64,000 nt of DNA. Origin: RGIG1828 sp045541875 (lineage in GTDB: Bacteria > Bacillota > Clostridia > UMGS1810). The notes beneath the pieces are model-generated. The model made no database searches and had not been told where the DNA came from. It saw only the letters and a program-made list of their open reading frames with translations. The stretch is from the NCBI GenBank assembly GCA_045541875.1, contig JAZQJX010000096.1, positions 80,502 through 144,501 on the forward strand, in the 5' to 3' direction. Shown piece after piece: positions 51,708 to 60,490 of the stretch. The position numbers and the translations under genes were made by a program. The number at the start of each line of letters is the position of its first letter. The first letter of the stretch is position 1.

Positions 51708-54700
51708 ATGGCAAAAAGAAAAGACATCAAAAAAATACTTATAATCGGTTCGGGCCCCATTATCATCGGACAGGCTGCTGAATTTGATTATGCAGGAACA
51801 CAGGCCTGCCTTGCTCTTAAAGAGGAAGGATATGAAGTGGTTCTTTGTAACTCAAACCCTGCAACGATTATGACGGATACAACAATTGCCGATAAGGTAT
51901 ATATGGAACCCTTGACACTTGAATATGTTGCCAAGATTTTAAGATATGAACGTCCTGATGCCATTGTTCCCGGTATCGGCGGACAAACAGGTCTTAACCT
52001 TGCCATGCAACTTGAGAAAAAAGGAGTACTCAAGGAGTGCGGAGTTGAACTTCTCGGCACAAGCAGTGAAAGTATCGAAAGGGCAGAAGACAGAGAACTT
52101 TTCAAGGAACTTTGTCAGTCAATCGGAGAGCCTACAATTCCTTCTGAAATAACATATTCTCTTGACGAAGCAAAAAAAGCAGCAAAAGAAATAGGATACC
52201 CTGTTGTGCTCAGACCTGCATTCACCCTCGGCGGAACAGGCGGCGGATTTGCATATAACGAGGAAGAACTTGTGGAAATCGGTCTCAATGCTTTCAAACT
52301 TTCACCTGTTCACCAGGTACTGATTGAAAAGAGCGTAAAAGGATACAAAGAAATAGAGTTCGAAGTAATGCGTGATTCAAATGACCATGCCATAACCATT
52401 TGCGGTATGGAAAACATTGATCCTGTCGGCGTGCACACGGGAGACTCACTTGTTGTTGCACCCATACTCACTCTCAATGACAAAGACCTGAAAATGTTAA
52501 ACGACAGTGCAATAAAAATTATCCGCGAACTCAAAATAGAAGGCGGATGTAATGTTCAGTTCGCACTCAATCCCGAAACAAGTGAATATTATCTCATAGA
52601 GGTCAACCCCAGAGTATCACGTTCTTCAGCCCTTGCATCAAAGGCAAGCGGATACCCCATTGCAAAAGTTACTGCGAAAATTGCAGTAGGAATGGCACTT
52701 GAAGATATTCAGATTGCAAACACCAATGCAGCATTTGAACCTGCCCTTGACTATATTGTTGCAAAACTCCCCCGATTCCCCTTTGATAAATTTGCATCTG
52801 CTCCCAACACTCTCGGAACACAGATGAAAGCAACTGGGGAAGTAATGGGAATAGGTTCAAACCTTGAAGAATGTCTTCTCAAATCTGTACGTTCACTTGA
52901 AATCGGAGCGTGCCATTTCCATCTTCCTAAATTTGATACAATGAGCACAGATGAACTCAAAATCTATCTTGAAGAATTCAAAGATGACAATATTTTTGCC
53001 GTAGCAGAACTTATCCGTCGCGGCATAGGTGTTGATGAACTTCATGACATAACCAAAATTACATCATACTTCCTTGAATCCATCAAAAAGATTGTTGATA
53101 TGGAAAATGTTCTCAAAGAAAACAAGGGCAATCTTGACGTATTAAAGAGTGCCAAGAAGATGGGATTCGGAGATAAATTCATTGCAAAACTCTGGGATAT
53201 GAACGAAATTGATGTATATAATATCCGAAAAGAAAACAAACTCTTCCCCGTATACAAAATGGTGGATACATGCCACACAAATGCATATATTCCATATTTC
53301 TATTCTTCATATTCCGGTGAAAATGCATCAAAACTTACCGACAAGAAAAAAATAGTTGTTCTCGGAGCAGGGCCCATTCGTATCGGTCAGGGAGTTGAAT
53401 TTGACTATTCAACAGTTCATGCCGTAACCACCATAAAGAAATCAGGTTATGAAGCAATCATCATCAATAATAACCCCGAAACTGTTTCAACAGACTATAC
53501 AACAGCAGATAAACTCTATTTTGAACCTCTCACTCCTGAGGATGTAATGAACATAATCGAGTTTGAAAAACCCGAAGGTGTAATTGCATCTCTCGGCGGT
53601 CAGACAGCGATCAATCTTGCTCAGCCACTTATGGAAAGAGGCGTGAAAATCATAGGAACCGACTGTGAGGCCATAGAGCGTGCGGAAAACCGTGACAGTT
53701 TTGAAAAAATTCTTGAAAAACTGCATATTCCCCAGCCAAAGGGTAAGGCAGTAACAAATATTGAAGACGGCATTAAAGCAGCAACTGATATTGGTTATCC
53801 CGTGCTTGTACGTCCGAGTTTCGTGCTTGGCGGCAGAGCAATGCAGATTGTTGCAAATGAGGAACAACTTCGTCAATATCTCAAAACAGCAGTTGAAATT
53901 GATGAGGACAAGCCTGTACTCGTTGACAAATATATAAAAGGAAAAGAAGTAGAAGTAGATGCAATCTGCGACGGAAAAGATGTTTTTGTTCCCGGTATTA
54001 TGGAACTTGTTGAAAGAACAGGTGTCCACAGTGGAGACTCCATAAGCGTATATCCGTCATTCAGTATTTCCGATAAAGTTAAGGGAATCATCCTTGAATA
54101 TGCAAAGAAACTTGGTCTTGGAATTGGCATAATAGGTCTTTATAATATTCAGTTCATTGTTGATGAAAAAGAAGATGTATATATAATTGAGGTTAATCCG
54201 CGTTCATCAAGAACTGTTCCTTTCCTTTCAAAATCAACAGGCTATAGCCTGGCTGATATTGCAACCGAGGTGATTATGGGTAAATCCCTTAAGGAACAGG
54301 GCATATTCAATATCTATCCAAAAGAGAAAAAACGTTGGTATGTTAAAGTTCCTGTATTTTCATTTAACAAAATAAAAGGACTCGATGCATACCTTTCACC
54401 CGAAATGAAATCAACCGGAGAAGCAATCGGCTATGATGACAAACGTAATCGCGCTCTCTATAAAGCACTTCAGGCATCGGGAATGAAACTTCAGAATTAC
54501 GGAACTGTATTTGCTACAATTGCAGATAAAGATAAATCTGAAGCACTTCCTCTCATAAGACGTTTCTATAATCTCGGTTTCAACATTGAAGCAACAAGCG
54601 GAACCGCAGCATTTCTCAAAGAAAATGGAATAAGAACCCATGTTTTAAGAAAACTTCATGAAGATGAAAATGAGATTTATGATGCTCTGAGAAGCGGACA

Positions 54701-54881
54701 TATTGCCTATGTGATAAATACACGTGATGACGGAAGTGTCGGTCAGGCAAGTGACGGATATGTTATAAGAAATTTTGCAACAGAGAATAACGTTACAATC
54801 TTTACAAATCTTGACACAGTAAATGTGGTTTTGGATGTTCTTGAAGAAACCACGCTTACCATATCAACAATTGATTCTTGA
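51708..54881 (+). CDS. carB: Carbamoyl-phosphate synthase large subunit
   Basis: Makes carbamoyl phosphate from bicarbonate, ammonia and two ATP, for pyrimidines and arginine. 1057 residues: two ATP-grasp halves (about 1-400 and 550-930) with 'LGTSSESIERAEDRELF' and 'GTDCEAIERAENRDSF', and a C-terminal MGS-like allosteric domain (about 930-1057). AGGAGG lies nine bases before ATG 51708; the longer frame from 51681 is not needed. carA is not adjacent. Followed by two purine genes, suggesting a nucleotide operon. Confidence 0.97.
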   Translation: MAKRKDIKKILIIGSGPIIIGQAAEFDYAGTQACLALKEEGYEVVLCNSNPATIMTDTTIADKVYMEPLTLEYVAKILRYERPDAIVPGIGGQTGLNLAMQLEKKGVLKECGVELLGTSSESIERAEDRELFKELCQSIGEPTIPSEITYSLDEAKKAAKEIGYPVVLRPAFTLGGTGGGFAYNEEELVEIGLNAFKLSPVHQVLIEKSVKGYKEIEFEVMRDSNDHAITICGMENIDPVGVHTGDSLVVAPILTLNDKDLKMLNDSAIKIIRELKIEGGCNVQFALNPETSEYYLIEVNPRVSRSSALASKASGYPIAKVTAKIAVGMALEDIQIANTNAAFEPALDYIVAKLPRFPFDKFASAPNTLGTQMKATGEVMGIGSNLEECLLKSVRSLEIGACHFHLPKFDTMSTDELKIYLEEFKDDNIFAVAELIRRGIGVDELHDITKITSYFLESIKKIVDMENVLKENKGNLDVLKSAKKMGFGDKFIAKLWDMNEIDVYNIRKENKLFPVYKMVDTCHTNAYIPYFYSSYSGENASKLTDKKKIVVLGAGPIRIGQGVEFDYSTVHAVTTIKKSGYEAIIINNNPETVSTDYTTADKLYFEPLTPEDVMNIIEFEKPEGVIASLGGQTAINLAQPLMERGVKIIGTDCEAIERAENRDSFEKILEKLHIPQPKGKAVTNIEDGIKAATDIGYPVLVRPSFVLGGRAMQIVANEEQLRQYLKTAVEIDEDKPVLVDKYIKGKEVEVDAICDGKDVFVPGIMELVERTGVHSGDSISVYPSFSISDKVKGIILEYAKKLGLGIGIIGLYNIQFIVDEKEDVYIIEVNPRSSRTVPFLSKSTGYSLADIATEVIMGKSLKEQGIFNIYPKEKKRWYVKVPVFSFNKIKGLDAYLSPEMKSTGEAIGYDDKRNRALYKALQASGMKLQNYGTVFATIADKDKSEALPLIRRFYNLGFNIEATSGTAAFLKENGIRTHVLRKLHEDENEIYDALRSGHIAYVINTRDDGSVGQASDGYVIRNFATENNVTIFTNLDTVNVVLDVLEETTLTISTIDS

Positions 54882-54896
54882 TAAAGGAGACTAATT

Positions 54897-55616
54897 ATGA
54901 ATATATATAAAATTAATTCAGTAAGCGAACTGATTGAAGGAAATTCATATGTCGGCAGAGGCATAATTCTCGGAAAAACTCCTGACGGCAAAAAGGCTTG
55001 CAGTGCATATTTTATTATGGGAAGAAGTGCAAACAGCCGTAATCGTATTTTCACAAACAAAAACGGAGAGATTTTCACAGAGCCTTTTGATGCATCAAAA
55101 GTTGAAGATCCAAGCCTCATAATTTATGCGGCAATCCGCAAATTTGAGAACAAACTTATTGTAACAAACGGTGATCAGACAGATACAATCTATGAGGGTC
55201 TCAAAAACGGAGAATCTTTCACTCAGGCACTCACAAAGCGTGAGTTTGAACCTGATAGCCCTAATTTCACACCAAGAATCAGCGGTATGATAACCTTTGG
55301 AGAAGATGATTTCACCTATGAAATGAGCATACTCAAAAGTGCTGATGAAACAGGAAGCGCTTGCAACAGATATTCATTCAGTTATCCATCAATTGCCGGT
55401 CTTGGTCATTTCATCCACACCTATGTTTGTGATGGAAACCCGATTCCCACATTCCAGGGCGAGCCTGAACGTATGGCAATGTGTGATGATATTGAAACAT
55501 TTACAAAAGATATCTGGAATTCACTTGATTCAGACAACAAAATTTCTCTTTATGTCCGCTATACCGATCTTGTAAGCGGAGAATTTGAAGAAAGATTAAT
55601 CAATAAAAATAATTAA
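54897..55616 (+). CDS. purO: IMP cyclohydrolase, PurO-like
   Basis: A 239-residue protein of the PurO family (PF07826), which closes the FAICAR ring to IMP in archaea and some Clostridia. Seen: 'NSYVGRGIILGKTPDGK', 'FIMGRSANSRNRIF' and 'GFGHFIHTY'-type residues ('AGLGHFIHTY'). Fifteen bases after carB and 11 before the short purH, so this pair supplies the last two purine steps. Activity inferred from family and partner. Confidence 0.88.
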   Translation: MNIYKINSVSELIEGNSYVGRGIILGKTPDGKKACSAYFIMGRSANSRNRIFTNKNGEIFTEPFDASKVEDPSLIIYAAIRKFENKLIVTNGDQTDTIYEGLKNGESFTQALTKREFEPDSPNFTPRISGMITFGEDDFTYEMSILKSADETGSACNRYSFSYPSIAGLGHFIHTYVCDGNPIPTFQGEPERMAMCDDIETFTKDIWNSLDSDNKISLYVRYTDLVSGEFEERLINKNN

Positions 55617-55627
55617 GGAGGCACAAC

Positions 55628-56812
55628 ATGAAAGAATTTGAACTCAAATACGGATGTAATCCCAACCAGAAGCCTGCAAAAATATTTATGGAAGACGGTT
55701 CTGACCTTCCGATAGAAATCCTTGCAGGAAGACCGGGATATATAAATTTTCTTGATGCTTTCAACAGTTGGCAACTCGTTAAAGAACTTAAAACCATACT
55801 TGGACTTCCTGCCGTAACTTCTTTTAAGCATGTAAGTCCGACATCTGCAGCAGTTGGTATAAAATTATCAGACAAACTTAAAAAAGCATGCTTTGTTGAT
55901 GATATTGAAGGACTTGACGATTCACCTTTGGCTTGCGCATATGCAAGAGCAAGAGGAACGGACAGAATGTGTTCTTTCGGTGATTGGGTGGCACTTTCCG
56001 ATGTGTGTGATGCTACAACAGCAAAGTTGATAAAAAGAGAAGTATCTGATGGCGTAATTGCCCCCGGATATACAGACGAAGCACTTGAAATTCTTAAACA
56101 AAAAAGAAAAGGTAACTATAACATTGTAAAAATTGATCCTGACTATGTACCTGCTGAAATTGAACACAAACAGGTTTTTGGTATAACTTTTGAACAGGGC
56201 AGAAACAATTTTGAGATTAATCGTGAACTTCTTTCAAACATTGTAACTGAAAATAAAAATCTTCCCGAAGAAGCGGTCAGAGATCTTATAATTGCTCTCA
56301 TCACTCTGAAATATACACAGTCCAACTCTGTATGCTATGCGGTAGATGGTCAGGCAATCGGAGTTGGTGCAGGTCAGCAGTCAAGAATCCATTGTACAAG
56401 ACTTGCCGGATCGAAGGCAGACACCTGGTTTTTGCGTCAGCATGAAAAAGTGTTAAATCTTCCTTTCCTTCCGACGATGGGAAGACCTGAAAGAGATAAT
56501 GTGATAGATGGATATATCAATCAGAATGAGGAAGACGTATGTGCAGAAGGCATATGGCAGAAGTATTTCTCAGTGAAACCTGAACCTCTTACAAAAGATG
56601 AAATGGATTCATATCTTGCATCCATCGACGGAGTTTCACTTGCATCAGATGCATTCTTCCCATTTGATGATAACATCAAAAGGGCATTAAAGAGCGGTGT
56701 TAAATATATTGCAGAACCCGGTGGCTCAATCCGTGATGATGCAGTAATTGATTGTTGTAATAAAAACGGTATTGTATGTTCATTCACCGGAATGAGACTT
56801 TTCCATCATTGA
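55628..56812 (+). CDS. purH: AICAR formyltransferase, short PurH without cyclohydrolase domain
   Basis: A 394-residue enzyme transferring a formyl group from 10-formyl-THF to AICAR. It contains only the transformylase part of PurH; ordinary bifunctional PurH is about 510-530 residues. The catalytic Lys-His pair is in 'SFKHVSPTSAAVG'. Also 'QQSRIHCTRLAG' and 'FFPFDDNIKRA' and 'QPGGSIRDD'-type end ('EPGGSIRDDAVIDCC'). The missing cyclohydrolase is presumably supplied by the adjacent purO-like gene. Confidence 0.93.
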   Translation: MKEFELKYGCNPNQKPAKIFMEDGSDLPIEILAGRPGYINFLDAFNSWQLVKELKTILGLPAVTSFKHVSPTSAAVGIKLSDKLKKACFVDDIEGLDDSPLACAYARARGTDRMCSFGDWVALSDVCDATTAKLIKREVSDGVIAPGYTDEALEILKQKRKGNYNIVKIDPDYVPAEIEHKQVFGITFEQGRNNFEINRELLSNIVTENKNLPEEAVRDLIIALITLKYTQSNSVCYAVDGQAIGVGAGQQSRIHCTRLAGSKADTWFLRQHEKVLNLPFLPTMGRPERDNVIDGYINQNEEDVCAEGIWQKYFSVKPEPLTKDEMDSYLASIDGVSLASDAFFPFDDNIKRALKSGVKYIAEPGGSIRDDAVIDCCNKNGIVCSFTGMRLFHH

Positions 56813-56859
56813 TACAGTGATATCAATAGATTTGTATCAGATTACACCAAACCTGTGAT

Positions 56860-56888
56860 TTGACAAAGATATTTCAATGATGTATAAT
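56860..56888 (+). promoter_or_regulatory. Consensus promoter of the zinc-ribbon gene pair
   Basis: TTGACA (56860-56865), 17-base spacer, TATAAT (56883-56888): a perfect sigma-A match, 34 bases before the ATG. Confidence 0.85.
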
Positions 56889-56921
56889 ATTTCAGAAAGT
56901 TTGTACAAGGAGGTAACCCTT

Positions 56922-57653
56922 ATGGCACTTTGTGAGAAATGCGGCGGACAGATAAGTGAAGAAATGAAGTTTTGCGAAAAATGCGGAACACCAATTTTGA
57001 AGACCGAATCTGATTCTGTTGAGGAAATTCAGGCAGATAGTGAACAAACAACTTTTTTATCCGAGTCTGAACAACCCACTCAAAGTTTGGAGCAACCTTT
57101 GAATTCTGATGTAATTAATTCTGTAAAAAATGGAATCAGAGAGTTTTTGAATTCCAAATTGCCTGAAAACTTTACGACACCCGGGAATACAATTTTCCAT
57201 TGGATTGGATTTTGTGCATATGCCATTCTTTGTGCAATATATCTTGTATGCTTTTTTGTATTTATGAATGAAATGTGTACTCCTATTGCTTTAGGCACAG
57301 TAGGGAACATGAGCGGAGCCAGTTCTTTGTGGATGGTTGTATACTTTGCTTTAGGTCTTTTGCCTTTGTATTTTTGTTATAAATCATTTAAACCTGAAAC
57401 AAACAAGATTCCCGCCATAATTTCTGTGATCGCAATTGCTTTTTTGACTGTGTTTATGTTCATTGTGTGGTGTATATGTGATCCGGCTGATTTTACAGAA
57501 GCGCTGAATATATATGCAGGAGACAGTCAGAACATATTTGCTTGGTATGTCTTAAGTGATTGTCTCAGTGAATTATGGTATGTCAAACTTATTTTGTCAG
57601 GTTTGTCAGTACTTGGCTTCGGAATAGATTATTTTATAAACAAAGAAAGATAA
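56922..57653 (+). CDS. Zinc-ribbon membrane protein of unknown function
   Basis: A 243-residue protein. The N-terminus is a zinc ribbon ('CEKCGGQISEEMKFCEKCG', two CxxC pairs), followed by an acidic linker (about 25-65) and about four hydrophobic segments starting with 'FHWIGFCAYAILCAIYLVCFFVF'. ATG 56922 has AAGGAGG seven bases upstream; the frame from 56877 overlaps the promoter. Proteins of this build are common in Firmicutes, but no role is known. Expressed from a very strong promoter with its neighbour 28 bases away. Confidence 0.8.
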   Translation: MALCEKCGGQISEEMKFCEKCGTPILKTESDSVEEIQADSEQTTFLSESEQPTQSLEQPLNSDVINSVKNGIREFLNSKLPENFTTPGNTIFHWIGFCAYAILCAIYLVCFFVFMNEMCTPIALGTVGNMSGASSLWMVVYFALGLLPLYFCYKSFKPETNKIPAIISVIAIAFLTVFMFIVWCICDPADFTEALNIYAGDSQNIFAWYVLSDCLSELWYVKLILSGLSVLGFGIDYFINKER

Positions 57654-57681
57654 ATTACTCGTTGAATAGAGGATAAAGCAT

Positions 57682-58857
57682 ATGTCTGTTTTGGTTATTT
57701 TGTTTTTTGCATTTTTAATATACGTGTCATATTTTGAAATTGTCTCATTGCTTTTCAGAGGAAAACAATCCAACCGTGTTTTTGCAACTTTGCTTTGTAC
57801 AATTGCTCCTGTGTTTGGTTCAGTTCCCGGGATTATTATTGCATCAAAGTATGAAAGAAGAGTAGGCGGACTTGCAGCAAAAACTAATGGATATATGGTG
57901 CGTACTGCGATAACGGTTCTTCAGATGATAACTGTATTTATGTTGTTTTTGCCGTTCTTTAAATCAGACGGAATATATGCATCCGGAATAAATGTTATAT
58001 ATGGTTTGACAGTAGGGGGAGAAACGATATTTAAACCTGTGCAGTTCTTATCATACATCATATATGCGCCATTTGTTGCAGCATTTATAAATATTTTGGA
58101 TATCAGACGCAATGTCCGTAACATAGTTTCATATACTGTATCCCTCATACTTTCTCTTACAATGGTTTTAATAGCGTTATATGTTGATATTGATGCTTCT
58201 CTCAACAATACTGCATGGCTTTGGATTTACGCAATACTCAATGTGGGAATAATGCTTTTGTCAGAAATTTCGCTTGTTTGTGTGAGGAATGAAACTCTTC
58301 TGAAACTTGAGCAGGAAGAACAGGAGATAGAAGAGTTGGCAGACAATCCTGATACAAAAGAACAGGACAGCGATACTTCAGTTTCCGAAAGCGATGAAAC
58401 ATATAAGTGTTCAAGGTGCGGAAACATTATACAAAAGGGACACATATGTGAATGTCGCGGAGAAAAAGATTCCCTCAGCAAAATTCTTGCAGCAAGTGAT
58501 GACAATGAAAGCGGGGACTTTTGTGTATATTGTCACCGCAAACTTGAAAACGGAGAAAAATGTGATTGTGTCGGTGAGGGATTCGGAATAACAATCAAAC
58601 CCGAACATTCTGAAAGAAGGAAGTGTCAATATTGTGGACAGGTTCTGGTCGGAGACAGTATATGTGTGTGTGAAAAGATAATGAAAAATTCTGTCCCGGC
58701 ATCTCCCGAAACAGATGAGACTGATTCAAAACTCTATTTTAAACAACAGGCAAAGGAATCTGAAATGAAAATATCTGACGAAATTTCGGAACTTGAGCGA
58801 AAAATAAACGAACAGTTTTCCAAAGTAAAAGATAACTTATCAAATAATAAATATTAA
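57682..58857 (+). CDS. Membrane protein with three CxxC-x9-CxC zinc-binding units
   Basis: A 391-residue protein of unknown function. About five hydrophobic segments occupy residues 1-205, followed by an acidic linker and three near-regular metal-binding units starting at residues 243, 281 and 315, each with Cys-x2-Cys, nine residues, then Cys-x-Cys. The C-terminus is a charged helix, perhaps coiled coil ('EISELERKINEQF'). The identical spacing in all three units suggests a repeated zinc knuckle. Co-transcribed with the zinc-ribbon gene before it. Function unrecognised. Confidence 0.78.
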   Translation: MSVLVILFFAFLIYVSYFEIVSLLFRGKQSNRVFATLLCTIAPVFGSVPGIIIASKYERRVGGLAAKTNGYMVRTAITVLQMITVFMLFLPFFKSDGIYASGINVIYGLTVGGETIFKPVQFLSYIIYAPFVAAFINILDIRRNVRNIVSYTVSLILSLTMVLIALYVDIDASLNNTAWLWIYAILNVGIMLLSEISLVCVRNETLLKLEQEEQEIEELADNPDTKEQDSDTSVSESDETYKCSRCGNIIQKGHICECRGEKDSLSKILAASDDNESGDFCVYCHRKLENGEKCDCVGEGFGITIKPEHSERRKCQYCGQVLVGDSICVCEKIMKNSVPASPETDETDSKLYFKQQAKESEMKISDEISELERKINEQFSKVKDNLSNNKY

Positions 58858-58883
58858 AAAAGCAGGCTGAGCCTGCGCCCAAG

Positions 58884-58914
58884 TCGCGAGCGTAATTTGA
58901 TATACATCTTATCT
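58884..58914 (+). repeat. Copy B of the 31-base dispersed intergenic motif
   Basis: Matches 23155-23185 at 25 of 31 positions. It follows a GCAGGC-TGA-GCCTGC hairpin (58862-58876) after the membrane-protein stop. No T run follows that hairpin. Function unknown. Confidence 0.4.
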
Positions 58915-58953
58915 CGCGAACGAATTTTTGCGAAATTTCCTATACTGTTAAAA

Positions 58954-58994
58954 AATGGTCTGTAAAAAATCCATGTGATTTTTTACAGACCATT
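58954..58994. terminator. Bidirectional terminator of pyk and the membrane-protein gene
   Basis: AATGGTCTGTAAAAAATC (58954-58971) and GATTTTTTACAGACCATT (58977-58994), a perfect 18-base stem with a 5-base loop. Six T follow on the minus strand. Confidence 0.92.
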
Positions 58995-59022
58995 CTTTGA
59001 TTGTACAGAAAATTATAGAGTG

Positions 59023-60435
59023 TTATATTGTCTCAACAATAATCATATTTGTGTTTCCGCTTCGGCCGTTTGTGAGACCTCCGGTCATGACAATTGTATC
59101 TCCTTTCTGGAGATTGAGCACATTCTTTGCACTTTTGCATGCGTGATAGAAAAGTACATCTGTAGAATTAAAAAAGTCACTAAGCACAGGTGTAACGCCC
59201 CACGAAAGAGACAGTTTGTACCATGCTTTTTTATCGGTAGTCATTCCGATAATATCCATAGGCGCTCTGAATCTCGAAACCATTCTTACGGTCATCCCGG
59301 ACATTGAAGAAACTACAATGGCCTTTGCGTTAATGTCTATTGCCATTCCGCAGGTGGAGTGAGAAACTGCATCGACATTGTTTCTGATTTTAAATTCTGT
59401 ATTTTTGAATCTTTTTGTATAATTAATATGACATTCTGTTTCCTCAACTATTCCCGCCATCGTCTTAACCGTTTCAACGGGATATTTGCCTGCTGCAGAT
59501 TCTCCAGAGAGCATAACAGCACTTGTACCGTCATAAACAGCATTAGCCACATCTGAAATTTCAGCTCTTGTAGGTCTTGGATTAAATATCATAGATTCAA
59601 GCATTTCGGTTGCAGTAATAACTCTTTTTCCTAAAAGCCTGCATTTTTCAATAATATATTTCTGAACAGCAGGAAGTTCTGCAAATGGAATTTCCACCCC
59701 AAGATCTCCTCTTGCAATCATAATGCCGTCACACTCTGAACATATTTCATCAATATTGTCAATTCCGGTACGATTTTCTATTTTGGCAATAAGACCTATA
59801 TTTTCTCCGCCGTTTTCACAGAGAAAATTTTTCACATCAAGAATATCCTGCTTCGATGAAACAAAAGATGCAGCAACATAATCAACATCGTTTTTAATGC
59901 CGAAAAGAAGATCGCTTTTATCCTGTTCACTGAGATAGGTTTTGTTGAGAACTTTTCCCGGGAAACTCATACTTTTTCTGTCAGATAATGTTCCCCCGAT
60001 CAATACATTGCAAATTACATCAGTATCGGTAATTTCTTTAACCTTGCATATGACAAGACCGTTGTTGACAAGGATTGTGTCACCAATTTCAAGATCCTGC
60101 GTGAGTTTATCATAGTTTACGCCAACGCATTTCTGGTTACCAACCACATCTCTTACGGTAAATGTGAACTCATCACCGTCACTAAGTACAATGCTTCCGT
60201 TTTCAAAAGTTTTTATTCTATATTCAGGCCCTTTTGTATCAAGCATAATTGCAACCGGGATTTCCAACTTTTCCCTGACAGATTTTACCATATCAATTTT
60301 TCTCTGGTGGTCTTCGTAGGTTCCATGAGAGAAATTGAGTCTTGCAACATTAAGTCCTGCCATACACATATCAGAAAAAATCCGCTCATTATCACTTGAT
60401 GGGCCGAGAGTACATATAATTTTTGTTTTTCTCAT
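59023..60435 (-). CDS. pyk: Pyruvate kinase
   Basis: Final glycolytic step, phosphoenolpyruvate plus ADP to pyruvate plus ATP. 470 residues, the short form lacking the extra C-terminal PEP-utiliser domain found in Bacillus. 'KIICTLGPSSDNERI', 'LDTKGPEYRI' and 'MIARGDLGVEIP' (metal-binding) are present, with the regulatory 'ATEMLESM' segment. ATG 60435 has GGAGGTG upstream; the longer frame to 60486 runs through its own promoter. Confidence 0.97.
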   Translation of the reverse strand: MRKTKIICTLGPSSDNERIFSDMCMAGLNVARLNFSHGTYEDHQRKIDMVKSVREKLEIPVAIMLDTKGPEYRIKTFENGSIVLSDGDEFTFTVRDVVGNQKCVGVNYDKLTQDLEIGDTILVNNGLVICKVKEITDTDVICNVLIGGTLSDRKSMSFPGKVLNKTYLSEQDKSDLLFGIKNDVDYVAASFVSSKQDILDVKNFLCENGGENIGLIAKIENRTGIDNIDEICSECDGIMIARGDLGVEIPFAELPAVQKYIIEKCRLLGKRVITATEMLESMIFNPRPTRAEISDVANAVYDGTSAVMLSGESAAGKYPVETVKTMAGIVEETECHINYTKRFKNTEFKIRNNVDAVSHSTCGMAIDINAKAIVVSSMSGMTVRMVSRFRAPMDIIGMTTDKKAWYKLSLSWGVTPVLSDFFNSTDVLFYHACKSAKNVLNLQKGDTIVMTGGLTNGRSGNTNMIIVETI

Positions 60436-60457
60436 AACAACACCTCCAGACAAATCC

Positions 60458-60486
60458 ATTATAACATAAAAATACCATTGTTGCAA
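60458..60486 (-). promoter_or_regulatory. pyk promoter
   Basis: Minus strand: TTGCAA (60481-60486), 17-base spacer, TATAAT (60458-60463), 22 bases from the pyk start. A TTGACA overlaps about eight bases further up. Confidence 0.7.
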
Positions 60487-60490
60487 CCTG

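Noticed and set aside
53487..54029. 180-residue minus-strand frame over carB
   Set aside because: Antisense shadow inside a fully intact carB.
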